Part shown: in pieces, positions 26,250 to 35,059 of the stretch
How positions within the stretch are numbered: the stretch's first letter is position 1
Layout of the letters: the number at the start of each line of letters is the position of its first letter
DNA from: Lutimaribacter_A marinistellae
Lineage (GTDB): Bacteria; Pseudomonadota; Alphaproteobacteria; Rhodobacterales; Rhodobacteraceae
Length of the DNA stretch: 64,000 bases
NCBI RefSeq assembly: GCF_042648365.1
Contig: NZ_JBHRXI010000012.1
Coordinates: forward strand, 124,001 to 188,000
Direction: 5' to 3'
Translations under genes and position numbers: made by a program
Notes under the pieces: model-generated
Databases searched by the model: none
What the model was told of the DNA's origin: nothing
What the model saw: the letters and a program-made list of their open reading frames with translations, nothing else

Positions 26250-27593
26250 ATGATGCGAGCCCTGGCCTTCCTGGCTTCATTGGGTCTTGGCGCACCTGCG
26301 GCGGCGCTCGACTGGCATGAGGCGGTAACCACCTTCACGCTCGATAACGGCATGGACGTTGTCGTGGTCGAGGATCACCGCGCCCCTGTCGTGCAGCACA
26401 TGGTCTGGTACCGCGCCGGATCGGCGGATGAACCCGTGGGTTCGTCCGGCGTTGCGCATTTCCTCGAACATCTGCTGTTCAAGGCCACCGACACGATGGA
26501 GGCGGGCGAATTGTCTGCAACGGTTGCGGCGAATGGCGGGACGGACAACGCCTTCACCTCCTATGACTACACGGCATATTTCCAGCGCGTTGCTTCTGAT
26601 CGCTTGGAACTCATGATGACGATGGAGGCGGACCGCATGCGCAACATCCGCCTGACCGAAGAAAACATCGCCACTGAACGCGACGTGATCCTCGAAGAAC
26701 GGAACATGAGGACCGACAACAACCCGCGCGCCCTGTTCCGCGAGCAGATGGACGCGACGCAGTTCCTCAACCATCGCTACGGCACACCGATCATCGGTTG
26801 GCGGCACGAGATGGAAACGCTGGACATGGAGGACGCATTGTCCTTTTACCAGACGTACTATTCCCCCAACAACGCGATCCTCGTTGTGACGGGAGATGTC
26901 GAGCCGGAGGAAGTGCGGGCGCTTGCAGAACGGCATTACGGTGTGATTCCCGCAAATCCGGACCTGCCCGAACGGTTCCGCACACAGGAGCCACCCCAGA
27001 CCGCCGCGCGCCGCCTGATCTATGCCGACGCGCGTGTCGCGCAACCTTATGTGCAGCGTTCTTACCTCGCACCCGAGCGAGACAGCGGTGATCAGGAGAA
27101 GGCCGCCGCATTGTACCTGCTGGCCGAGTTGTTGGGTGGCAGCACCACGTCCTATCTGACCGAGAAACTTCAGTTCGAAAAACAGAAAGCGGTCTATACT
27201 GGCGCGTTCTACCGGGGCATTTCGCTTGATGACACAACGTTCGACGTCATCGTCGTGCCCTCGGAAGGTGTTTCGCTGGAAGATGCGGAGGCGGCAATGG
27301 ACGAAGCCCTTGCCCGCTTCGTGAGCGAGGGCGTGGACATGGAAGATCTCGACCGTATCAAGATGCAGCTGCGCGCGGTCGAGATCTATCGACGCGATAA
27401 CGTGGATGGGATCGGCAATCTTTACGGTCGCGCCCTGACCAGCGGTTTGACTGTCGAAGATATCAAGGCATGGCCCGGTATCGTGCAGGCCGTAACCGCC
27501 GATGACATCATAGCTGCCGCGCAAGAGGTGCTTCAGATAGAGCGTTCGGTTACCGGATGGCTGACCCGGAAAGAAGTGGAGGCGACCCAATGA
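26250..27593 (+). CDS. M16 family zinc metallopeptidase (active subunit)
   Basis: A 447-residue exported pitrilysin-type protease with a signal peptide ending in PAAAL-DW. The inverted zinc motif HFLEH gives His70, Glu73 and His74, and Glu151 in VILEERNMR is the likely third ligand, at the family spacing. It is probably the catalytic half of a heterodimer with the following gene, as in mitochondrial processing peptidase. GGAGG lies 8 bases before the ATG. Localised to the periplasm. Confidence 0.93.
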   Translation: MMRALAFLASLGLGAPAAALDWHEAVTTFTLDNGMDVVVVEDHRAPVVQHMVWYRAGSADEPVGSSGVAHFLEHLLFKATDTMEAGELSATVAANGGTDNAFTSYDYTAYFQRVASDRLELMMTMEADRMRNIRLTEENIATERDVILEERNMRTDNNPRALFREQMDATQFLNHRYGTPIIGWRHEMETLDMEDALSFYQTYYSPNNAILVVTGDVEPEEVRALAERHYGVIPANPDLPERFRTQEPPQTAARRLIYADARVAQPYVQRSYLAPERDSGDQEKAAALYLLAELLGGSTTSYLTEKLQFEKQKAVYTGAFYRGISLDDTTFDVIVVPSEGVSLEDAEAAMDEALARFVSEGVDMEDLDRIKMQLRAVEIYRRDNVDGIGNLYGRALTSGLTVEDIKAWPGIVQAVTADDIIAAAQEVLQIERSVTGWLTRKEVEATQ

Positions 27594-28912
27594 AAGCCAT
27601 GTTGACCGTCATGATCGCCTGGTTTCTTGCGGTGCCCGCCTGGGCCGGGCTGGTGGATATCCAGGAAGTCACCTCTCCCAAGGGCATAAAGGCTTGGTTG
27701 GTGAACGAACCGTCGATCCCTTTTGTGGCGCTTGAATTGCGGTTTCAGGGTGGAACGTCTTTGGACGCGCCCGGCAAACGGGGCGCCATATATCTGATGA
27801 CCGGTTTGCTCGAGGAAGGCGCCGGGGAGCTGGATGCGCAGGCCTATGCACGAGAGCTTGAAGGTCTGGCAGCGTCGATCAGTTATGACGCGAGCGACGA
27901 TCAGATCGGTATCTCGGCCAGGTTCCTGACCGAGAACCGCGATGCCGTGGTCGACCTTTTGAAGATGACCATTCACGAACCGCGCTTCGATCAGGATGCC
28001 ATCGACCGCGTCCGCGGACAGGTGATTTCGGGGCTGAGGTCGGACGAAACCGATCCAAACAGCATTGCCGGCAAGACCTTGTCACAAATGGTTTACGGCG
28101 ATCACCCATATGCGACCGAAGGCAAGGGAACGATACCTAGCGTCTCGGCGCTGACCCGCGACGACATAATCGATGCAAAGGAACGCGTATTTGCCCGCGA
28201 CCGGCTGTATGTCAGCGCGGTGGGCGACATCACCGCCGATGAGTTGGGGGTGATGCTGGACGAACTGCTTGCAGACCTTCCCGAAAACAGCGTTCCGCTG
28301 CCGGGCAAGTCCGATCTTACGATACCCGGTGGTACAACAGTGGTGGATTTCGATACACCGCAATCGGTCGCGCTGTTCGTACAGGAAGGGATCGACCGGG
28401 ACGATCCGGACTTCTTTCCAGCATATCTGCTGAACCACATCATCGGCGGCGGCTCATTCGAAAGCCGTTTGATGACGGAGGTGCGGGAAAAACGGGGTCT
28501 GACCTACGGGATCTATTCCTATCTGCTGCCCAAAGACCATGCGTCGCTGTACATGGGGTCCGTTGCGTCGTCGAATGACCGCATTGCCGAAACGATCGAT
28601 GTCGTCCGAGAAGAATGGCGCAAGGCGGCTGAAAATGGCGTCACGGCAGAAGAACTGGATGCCGCGAAGACTTATCTCACCGGCGCTTATCCGCTGCGTT
28701 TCAATGGTAATAGCCAGATCGCCGGGATCATGGTCGGTATGCAGATGGAAGGTCTGCCCATCGACTATATCGCCACCCGCAATGATCAGATCGAGGCCGT
28801 TACGCTGGACGAGGTCAACCGCGTCGCGTCGGAATTGCTGGACCCTGTCGGACTGCATTTCGTGGTCGTAGGCCAACCTGAGGGCCTTGAAAGCAGGCCG
28901 CTGACCGAATGA
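27590..28912 (+). CDS. M16 family peptidase-like protein (inactive partner)
   Basis: A 440-residue exported M16 homologue with a signal peptide (MKAMLTVMIAWFLAVPAWAG). Where the active partner has HFLEH, this protein has LMTGLLEEGAGE, so no zinc site. It keeps the C-terminal REKRGLTYGIYSYL substrate-binding stretch. This is the usual division of labour in paired bacterial M16 proteins. The ATG at 27590 overlaps the upstream TGA (ATGA), supporting stoichiometric production. Confidence 0.92.
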   Translation: MKAMLTVMIAWFLAVPAWAGLVDIQEVTSPKGIKAWLVNEPSIPFVALELRFQGGTSLDAPGKRGAIYLMTGLLEEGAGELDAQAYARELEGLAASISYDASDDQIGISARFLTENRDAVVDLLKMTIHEPRFDQDAIDRVRGQVISGLRSDETDPNSIAGKTLSQMVYGDHPYATEGKGTIPSVSALTRDDIIDAKERVFARDRLYVSAVGDITADELGVMLDELLADLPENSVPLPGKSDLTIPGGTTVVDFDTPQSVALFVQEGIDRDDPDFFPAYLLNHIIGGGSFESRLMTEVREKRGLTYGIYSYLLPKDHASLYMGSVASSNDRIAETIDVVREEWRKAAENGVTAEELDAAKTYLTGAYPLRFNGNSQIAGIMVGMQMEGLPIDYIATRNDQIEAVTLDEVNRVASELLDPVGLHFVVVGQPEGLESRPLTE

Positions 28913-28925
28913 CCTGATACGGGCG

Positions 28926-28949
28926 GGCGGAGGCGTTCAGCCGTCCGCC
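28926..28949. terminator. possible bidirectional terminator hairpin
   Basis: GGCGGAGGC (28926-28934) pairs with GCC and TCCGCC (28940-28949) with one bulged G around a GTTCA loop, then TGTTT. It lies between two converging genes, partly inside the 3' end of the SDR gene. The T-tract is weak, so this is tentative. Confidence 0.4.
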
Positions 28950-29764
28950 TGTTTCGCCTGTCTCAGCATGTCGCCGATCATTTTGCCTGCAAGGCCCGAG
29001 CCGCGTTGATACAGTGCGCCATCCACGGACAGAACGGTGCCGCTGATATACTCGGCCATGTCGGAGGCAAGGAACAGGCAGGCATTCGCCACGTCGCGTG
29101 GCCGGCCCCAGCGGCCCAGGGGAATATCGCGGCCAAGCACCTCGCGGGCCTTTTCAGTCGGTGCCAGACGGTCAGCGCCTTCTGTTCCTTCGATGAAGCC
29201 GGGGACGACTGAATTCACGCGGATACCTTCTTGGCCCCATTCGAGCGCCAGTGTCCGGGTAATCTGGTCCACGCCCGCCTTGGCCGCGCACACATGCGCC
29301 TGCCCTTCATATGGCAGCCAGGATTGCGGAGCCGAGATGTTGATGATCGAACTGCCGGGTCGTTTTAGATGGGGATAAGCTGCCTTCATTACATGGATCG
29401 TGCCCATCAGATCGATCTCGATAACGGAGCGGAACGCGTTGACCGACATTTCTGACGCAAGAGCAGGGAAATTTCCGGCCGCACCCGAAACCAGCACGTC
29501 AAACTCGCCCAGACGCTCGTGAAAGGCCTTCATCGCGTCGGCCACCGCATCGGCATCTCGCACATCGAAGGCCAAGCCTATTCCCTCTTGCGCGCCGAGA
29601 GCAGAAAGCGATGCGACGGTGTCGTCGACCTTCTCCTGGCTGCGGCTTGCCACGGCCATGCGTGCCCCGGCGGCAGCGAAAGCTTCGGCAATACCACGGT
29701 TAATCCCACTGGTGCCGCCGATCACGATGACGGTCATTCCTGCAAAGGTGTCGGTGAAGTCCAT
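28937..29764 (-). CDS. SDR oxidoreductase, 2,4-dienoyl-CoA reductase-like
   Basis: A 275-residue NAD(P)-dependent short-chain dehydrogenase. The cofactor loop is VIGGTSGINRGIAEAF. At the active site the sequence reads GQAHVCAAKAGVDQITRTLA: the catalytic Lys is present but the usual Tyr four residues earlier is replaced by His, as in the peroxisomal dienoyl-CoA reductase branch, which also shares the NSVVPGFIEGTEG pattern. The ATG at 29764 has TAGGAG upstream; a much longer frame exists but its extension is not SDR-like. It follows the ALDH16 gene by 20 bases in the same orientation. Confidence 0.85.
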   Translation of the reverse strand: MDFTDTFAGMTVIVIGGTSGINRGIAEAFAAAGARMAVASRSQEKVDDTVASLSALGAQEGIGLAFDVRDADAVADAMKAFHERLGEFDVLVSGAAGNFPALASEMSVNAFRSVIEIDLMGTIHVMKAAYPHLKRPGSSIINISAPQSWLPYEGQAHVCAAKAGVDQITRTLALEWGQEGIRVNSVVPGFIEGTEGADRLAPTEKAREVLGRDIPLGRWGRPRDVANACLFLASDMAEYISGTVLSVDGALYQRGSGLAGKMIGDMLRQAKQADG

Positions 29765-29784
29765 CTCTACTCCTATCCGTCGGG

Positions 29785-32118
29785 CTATTCGCCGTAGGGC
29801 ACCCAGACATTCTTGATTTCCGTCGCCTCTTGCAGGAAGCGTTGCGTGTGATCTGCTGACCAATCCATGGCTGCCGCGTAGTTCACCCAAGTGCGCTTGA
29901 GGTTTCCTGCCGAAGCAATCTCGATTTCCTCCGATAGATCGGTTGAGGAGAAACACCACATTGCGTCGAGGCCAAGATGGTTGGCCATGGGGGCGGCAAG
30001 TTCGCCGTGGCTGCCGGTGAGGATATTCACCACGCCTGCCGGAACGTCGGAGGTTTCGAGAACCTGAACGAGGTCGGTCGCGGCGAGCGGATAGGGTTCG
30101 GATGCGACCAGAACAATGCGATTTCCCATGGCCATCGCAGGGGCCAAGACCGAGATCAGGCCAAGAAGCGGCGCCTCATCCGCGCAGATCGCACCGATCA
30201 CGCCAATTGGTTCTTTCATCGCCAGTGCGACGCCACGGATCGGCACGCCATGCACCTGACCGTCATACTTGTCTGCCCAGGCGGCGGCGGTGAACAGGCG
30301 CTGGATGGATGCTTCGACCTCCCACTTGCCATTTTTCAACCCGCTCATGGCATCGATGCGCGCAGCGAACTCGGATGCTCGTGCTGACAGGTTCTCTGCC
30401 ATGTAATACAGGATCTGTGCCCGCAGGTGTCCGCTGGTGGCGCTCCAGCCTTTCGCACCTTGCGCCGCTTCGACGGCATTGCGTACGTCCTTGCGGTTGG
30501 CGATGCTCGCATGACCCAGCAACCCGGCCTTGCCCCAAACAGGACGCGAATAGCCGCCATCGGGCCGGGCTTGTTTTCCGCCAATGTACAGTTTGGCGGT
30601 CCGGTCGATCGGGTCGACGGGCACCCCATCGCCTATGACCGGCTCTAGCCTCTCCAGCCTTTTCGATTGCGTCTTGGGCTTTGTGTAGGCCGACAAGCCT
30701 TCCCATCCGCCCTCGCGGCCAAAGCCGCTTTCGCGCATGCCGCCAAAGCCAGCCGCGGCGTCGAACATGTTGGTCCCGTTGACCCAGACCACGCCCGCGA
30801 CAAGTTTCGGAGCGATGTCGAGCGCAAGGTTCACATTCTCGGTCCACAGAGTTGCGGCCAGGCCGTAGCGGGTATTGTTCGCCAGTTCGACCGCCTCTGC
30901 CGGTGTACGGAAGGTTGTCGAGACGAGAACGGGGCCAAAGATCTCCTCCTGCATCAAGGGATCCGATGCTGCGAGGCCGGTGATCAACGTGGGGGGGTAA
31001 AAGCAGCCGGTCTCGGGCAGGTCGCAAGCGGCGTGATATGTCTGGCCTGCCGTGTTGCCACCGACCAGCGTCCGAATGGTTTCAAGCTGCACGGGGTCGA
31101 CCACTGCGCCCACGTCGATGCATTTGTCCAGCGGATTGCCAATGCGTAACTTGTCCATCCGGGCGCGCAGCTTGTCGTGGAAGCGATCCGCAACCCCCTC
31201 TTGCACCAACAGGCGTGACCCCGCGCAGCAGACTTGCCCCTGATTGAACCAGATTGCATCGACCAGACCTTCGATGGCCGAGTCCATGTCGGCATCGTCA
31301 AAGACGATGTACGGGGACTTGCCCCCAAGCTCCAGCGTCAGTGCCTTGCCCGACCCCGCAGTGGCCTGCCGAATACGGCGCCCCACTTCGGTTGACCCGG
31401 TAAAGGCGATCTTGTCGACCTTGGCGCTTACGATCATCTCGCCAACCGCACCGTCGCCCGTCACGATATTGACGACACCCTTGGGTAGGCCTGCCTGTCG
31501 GCAGATGTCGGCAAACAGCAGGGCCGTGAGCGACGTGTATTCCGCAGGCTTCAGAACAACGGTGTTTCCCATTGCCAGCGCGGGGGCAATCTTCCATGCC
31601 AGCATCAGCAGGGGGAAGTTCCACGGAATGACCTGACCGCACACGCCGATGGCCTGAGCGTCGGGCAATTCGCTCTCCATCAACTGTGCCATGCCGGCGT
31701 GATAATAGAAGTGCCGTTGGGCCAGCGGGATGTCGATATCACGCGCCTCGCGGATAGGCTTGCCGTTGTCCAGCGTTTCGAGCACGGCGAAAAGCCGGGC
31801 GTGCTTCTGCAAGAGCCGGGCAAGCGCATACAGGTGGCGTGCGCGACCCGGTCCGCCCATCTTCTCCCAGCCGGGTTGCGCTTTGCGCGCGGCCGCCACC
31901 GCTGCATCCACATCGGCCTGGGTCGCCTGGCTGAGTGTTGCCAACACTTCGCCCGTGGCGGGGTTGCGGCTTTCGAACCCGTCGCCCGGCTCGGTGAACA
32001 CGCCGTCTATGAAATGGCCGAACCGGTCGCCTTGGTCGACCAGCCAAGCCAGCGCTTCGGCAGCACTTTCGGGGGCAGGTCCGTAATCCATGGTTTCGAA
32101 GATTTCCTTGATGCTCAT
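29785..32118 (-). CDS. ALDH16-type double-domain aldehyde dehydrogenase
   Basis: NAD-dependent oxidation of an aldehyde to an acid. The 777-residue protein has a full ALDH domain (about 1-490) with PWNFPL (Asn167), LELGG (Glu263) and GQVCCAG (catalytic Cys297), then a second, shorter ALDH-like region (about 505-777) that keeps NAD-fold segments such as KEPIGVIGAICADEAP but has no catalytic Cys motif. That is the layout of ALDH16; a Loktanella ALDH16 of this type has been crystallised. Placed 5 bases after deoC, it could oxidise acetaldehyde released by DeoC (inference). Confidence 0.9.
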   Translation of the reverse strand: MSIKEIFETMDYGPAPESAAEALAWLVDQGDRFGHFIDGVFTEPGDGFESRNPATGEVLATLSQATQADVDAAVAAARKAQPGWEKMGGPGRARHLYALARLLQKHARLFAVLETLDNGKPIREARDIDIPLAQRHFYYHAGMAQLMESELPDAQAIGVCGQVIPWNFPLLMLAWKIAPALAMGNTVVLKPAEYTSLTALLFADICRQAGLPKGVVNIVTGDGAVGEMIVSAKVDKIAFTGSTEVGRRIRQATAGSGKALTLELGGKSPYIVFDDADMDSAIEGLVDAIWFNQGQVCCAGSRLLVQEGVADRFHDKLRARMDKLRIGNPLDKCIDVGAVVDPVQLETIRTLVGGNTAGQTYHAACDLPETGCFYPPTLITGLAASDPLMQEEIFGPVLVSTTFRTPAEAVELANNTRYGLAATLWTENVNLALDIAPKLVAGVVWVNGTNMFDAAAGFGGMRESGFGREGGWEGLSAYTKPKTQSKRLERLEPVIGDGVPVDPIDRTAKLYIGGKQARPDGGYSRPVWGKAGLLGHASIANRKDVRNAVEAAQGAKGWSATSGHLRAQILYYMAENLSARASEFAARIDAMSGLKNGKWEVEASIQRLFTAAAWADKYDGQVHGVPIRGVALAMKEPIGVIGAICADEAPLLGLISVLAPAMAMGNRIVLVASEPYPLAATDLVQVLETSDVPAGVVNILTGSHGELAAPMANHLGLDAMWCFSSTDLSEEIEIASAGNLKRTWVNYAAAMDWSADHTQRFLQEATEIKNVWVPYGE

Positions 32119-32123
32119 CGTAC

Positions 32124-33134
32124 TTACCCCAACCCGTGACGGTAGCCGGCGGAGTAAGCGCCGGTCACGTGATGTTCCAACTGCCGTTCGATATCGCCCA
32201 GCAGACTCGATGCGCCAAAGCGGAACAGATCAGGTTGCAACCAGCGGTCCCCCAACTCGTCCTTGATCAGCGACAGGTAGACGAGTGCATCCTTTGCCTT
32301 GGAGATCCCACCGGCCGGTTTGTATCCGACGCGATACCCCGTGCGGGCTTGATAGTCCCGGATCGCGCGTATCATCACGAGGGAGACGGGCAGGGTGGCG
32401 TTCACGCCTTCTTTGCCGGTCGACGTCTTGATGAAGTCCGCACCGGCCATCATGCAAACCAGCGAGGCACGCGCGACGTTGCGCAACGTTCCCAGCTCGC
32501 CAGTGGCGAGGATCGCCTTGACATGTGCGTCACCACAGGCTTCGCGGAAGGTCCGCATTTCGTCATACAGCGCCTGCCAGTCGCCCGTCAGCACATGCCG
32601 GCGTGAGATCACGATGTCGATCTCCTCGGCACCGGCCTTCACGCTTTCGGAAATCTCGGCAACACGCAGGTGGAACGGTGACAGTCCGGCAGGAAACCCG
32701 GTGCTCACGGCCGCGACGGGGATGCCGCTGCCCTGCAGGGCGTTTACGGCGGTCTCTACCATGTCGTGATAGACGCAGACCGCCCCTACGGTGATCGTAT
32801 CCATCCCCAAGGCGTCGAGCAGGGCAGGGGCAACCGGTTGTCTGGCCTTGGCGCAGAGGCGCCGCACCCGTCCCGGAGTGTCATCACCTGCAAGCGTCGT
32901 GAGGTCGATCATCGTGATCGCCTTGAGAAGCCACGCAGCCTGATAGTCCTTTTTGACCGATCGACGCCCTGGCAAGGTGCCGGCCCGACGTTCGATGGCC
33001 GAGGTGTTTGCCTGAACCGCACGCACCCAATCCATGTCGAGCGCCATACCTTCGTTGCGCGGTTCGTCATGCAGTGTTTCGCGTGTCGTGCTGTTCGGGT
33101 TTTGCGTTTCCATGTTCATGCGACGTCCCGACAT
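32124..33134 (-). CDS. deoC: deoxyribose-phosphate aldolase
   Basis: Cleaves 2-deoxyribose 5-phosphate to acetaldehyde and glyceraldehyde 3-phosphate. The protein is about 331-336 residues, the long DeoC type. The Schiff-base Lys is in ADFIKTSTGKEG and the second Lys in GYRVGYKPAGGIS; EIDIVISRRHVLTGDW carries the conserved Asp. ATGs at 33134, 33119 and 33113 are all possible; GGGAC sits before 33119. It is the first gene of a deoC-ALDH16-SDR run and is divergent from the metal transporter operon. Confidence 0.93.
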   Translation of the reverse strand: MSGRRMNMETQNPNSTTRETLHDEPRNEGMALDMDWVRAVQANTSAIERRAGTLPGRRSVKKDYQAAWLLKAITMIDLTTLAGDDTPGRVRRLCAKARQPVAPALLDALGMDTITVGAVCVYHDMVETAVNALQGSGIPVAAVSTGFPAGLSPFHLRVAEISESVKAGAEEIDIVISRRHVLTGDWQALYDEMRTFREACGDAHVKAILATGELGTLRNVARASLVCMMAGADFIKTSTGKEGVNATLPVSLVMIRAIRDYQARTGYRVGYKPAGGISKAKDALVYLSLIKDELGDRWLQPDLFRFGASSLLGDIERQLEHHVTGAYSAGYRHGLG

Positions 33135-33251
33135 AAGTTTCGTTCAAACTCGCATGGTGCCCCGTGCGAGGCAAGCGGCCTGGGTCGAGACACATCTCAT
33201 TATTTACCATCTGGACAAAAAAGAATCTGCGATTGCGTGCTTCCACTGTTC

Positions 33252-33281
33252 TTGACTTGTTGAGAATGGTTCTCATATTCA
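33252..33281 (+). promoter_or_regulatory. promoter with embedded palindromic operator for the metal ABC operon
   Basis: A sigma70-like pair TTGACT (33252-33257) and TATTCA (33276-33281), 18 bases apart, encloses the perfect inverted repeat TGAGAA-TGG-TTCTCA (33261-33275). A site of this size between -35 and -10 fits repression by a metal-responsive regulator of the Fur/Mur/Zur or MntR class. Which regulator binds is not decidable from sequence. Confidence 0.65.
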
Positions 33282-33312
33282 TTTGAAATCATCATCCATA
33301 GAGGATCCTGAT

Positions 33313-34266
33313 ATGCTTCGCCGTCATTTCCTTGTTGCTACGACACTGTCCCTGGCTTTGCCGTCGGTGGCTTGGGCTGAAAAACCGCTGACCGTTGTTG
33401 CGACAACCGGCATGGTCGCAGACGCGGTGCGACAGGTTGGGGGCGACGTGGTCGAGGTGAAGGCCCTGATGGGGCCGGGTATCGACCCGCACTCGTATCG
33501 CCAGACACGCAGTGACATTGTCGCGTTGACCGGCGCCGATCTTGTTCTTTGGCACGGTCTTTACCTTGAAGCGCAGATGGAAGAATTCTTTGCCAAGCTC
33601 GGGCGCAGCCGCACGGTCGTCGCCGTGGCGGAGGCTTTGGACAAGGAGCAGTTGCGCGGACATGACGACTACGAAGGCAAGTACGATCCGCACGTATGGA
33701 TGGTTCCGACCCTGTGGTCGGGTGTGGTACGAGAGGTTCAGCGCGCCTTGACCGAGGCCAGACCTGAGGCGGCCGACTTCTTTGCCACCAACGCGGATGC
33801 GCATATTACCGAGCTTGAGCGCCTGCAGACATATGCCGAAAACACCCTTTCCAAGGTGCCGGAGGGCAGCCGGGTTCTGGTTACCGCGCACGACGCCTTT
33901 GGATATTTCGGATCGGAATACGGGTTCGACGTGATGGGCATCCAGGGTATCTCGACCCAGTCGGAGGCTGGGTTGAACCGCATTCGTGAACTGGTCGACA
34001 TCTTGGTCGAGCGCGAAATCGGCGCGGTTTTCGTCGAAAGCTCGGTGTCGGATCGGTCGATGCGCGCCCTGATCGAAGGTGCCGCCGCCCGCGGGCACGA
34101 GGTTCGCATCGGTGGGGAGCTTTTCTCCGACGCGATGGGCGCCACGGGCACTTATGAGGGAACGTATATCGGCATGATCGATCACAACATCACGGTGATC
34201 GCCTCGGCGCTTGGTGCCGAGGTGCCCGAGCGCGGTCTGAACAACAAGCTGTCGGCGGGGATCTGA
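33313..34266 (+). CDS. metal ABC transporter substrate-binding protein (TroA/ZnuA family, Mn/Zn type)
   Basis: Periplasmic metal-binding protein of 317 residues, with a signal peptide cleaved near AWA-EK. Predicted ligands are His60 (DPHSYRQT), His127 (YDPHVWM), His193 (VTAHDAFGYF) and Asp290 (GMIDHN), the TroA pattern. The His-rich loop of dedicated ZnuA proteins is absent, so Mn2+ or mixed Mn/Zn/Fe use is more likely than strict zinc. The ATG at 33313 has GAGGAT upstream. First gene of a four-gene importer operon; the ABC protein starts one base after the stop. Confidence 0.9.
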   Translation: MLRRHFLVATTLSLALPSVAWAEKPLTVVATTGMVADAVRQVGGDVVEVKALMGPGIDPHSYRQTRSDIVALTGADLVLWHGLYLEAQMEEFFAKLGRSRTVVAVAEALDKEQLRGHDDYEGKYDPHVWMVPTLWSGVVREVQRALTEARPEAADFFATNADAHITELERLQTYAENTLSKVPEGSRVLVTAHDAFGYFGSEYGFDVMGIQGISTQSEAGLNRIRELVDILVEREIGAVFVESSVSDRSMRALIEGAAARGHEVRIGGELFSDAMGATGTYEGTYIGMIDHNITVIASALGAEVPERGLNNKLSAGI

Positions 34267-34267
34267 T

Positions 34268-35056
34268 ATGCTGAACCTGGTCGGTAACGGGGAACGGGAT
34301 CTCTCAGCCAGTCCTTTGGCGATCCGGGGGTTGACCGTTTCCTACGGCCAGAAACCGGCAGTGTTTTCAGTGGACATGACGGTCGAGCCCGGGGCAATGA
34401 CGGCAATCATCGGGCCCAATGGTGCGGGTAAGTCGACCCTTCTCAAGGCCGCTCTGGGCATCGTCAAACCCTTGTCGGGTCGCGTCACTGTCTATGGCAA
34501 ACCCCTAGAGGGTCAACGCGCACGCATCGCTTACGTCCCTCAGCGGGCCAGTGTCGACTGGGATTTCCCGACCAGGGTGCTGGATGTCGTCCTGATGGGT
34601 CTGTACCGCGAACTGGGACTGCTCGGGCGGGTCAGGGGGCGGCACATCGGACGCGCGAAAGACTGCCTGTCGCGTGTCGGGATGGAAGAGTTCGCAGACC
34701 GGCAGATTGGTCAGCTTTCGGGCGGACAGCAGCAGCGTGTTTTCCTTGCGCGGGCGCTGGCACAAGAGGCTGATCTCTACCTGCTCGACGAACCGTTCGC
34801 CGGCGTGGATGCCGCAACGGAAAAAGCGATCATCTCGGTTCTGAAATCGCTACGCGAAGCCGGTCGCACCGTGGTCGTCGTGCACCACGATCTCGCAACC
34901 GTGGCCGACTATTTCGATCGTGTTTTCCTGATCAATACCCGCAAGGTTGCCGAGGGTCCGGTGGCCGAGGCCTTTACCGCCGAAACACTTCAGGCAGCTT
35001 ATGGCGGACGGTTGGCCACAGCGCAGATCGACCAGATCGCACAGGTCGTCGGATAA
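34268..35056 (+). CDS. metal ABC transporter ATP-binding protein
   Basis: A 262-residue ATPase energising the importer. Walker A is GPNGAGKSTLLKAALG, the signature is QLSGGQQQRVFLARAL, Walker B is LYLLDEPFAG and the switch His is in VVVVHHDL. YVPQRASVDWDFPTRVLDVV is the stretch typical of manganese/zinc (MntB/SitB) ATPases. It lies between the binding protein (1 base) and the first permease (3 bases). Confidence 0.94.
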   Translation: MLNLVGNGERDLSASPLAIRGLTVSYGQKPAVFSVDMTVEPGAMTAIIGPNGAGKSTLLKAALGIVKPLSGRVTVYGKPLEGQRARIAYVPQRASVDWDFPTRVLDVVLMGLYRELGLLGRVRGRHIGRAKDCLSRVGMEEFADRQIGQLSGGQQQRVFLARALAQEADLYLLDEPFAGVDAATEKAIISVLKSLREAGRTVVVVHHDLATVADYFDRVFLINTRKVAEGPVAEAFTAETLQAAYGGRLATAQIDQIAQVVG

Positions 35057-35059
35057 GCC

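Noticed and set aside
26277..27590. 437-codon minus-strand frame opposite the M16 protease
   Set aside because: Shadow of the HFLEH-containing gene; translation lacks family features.
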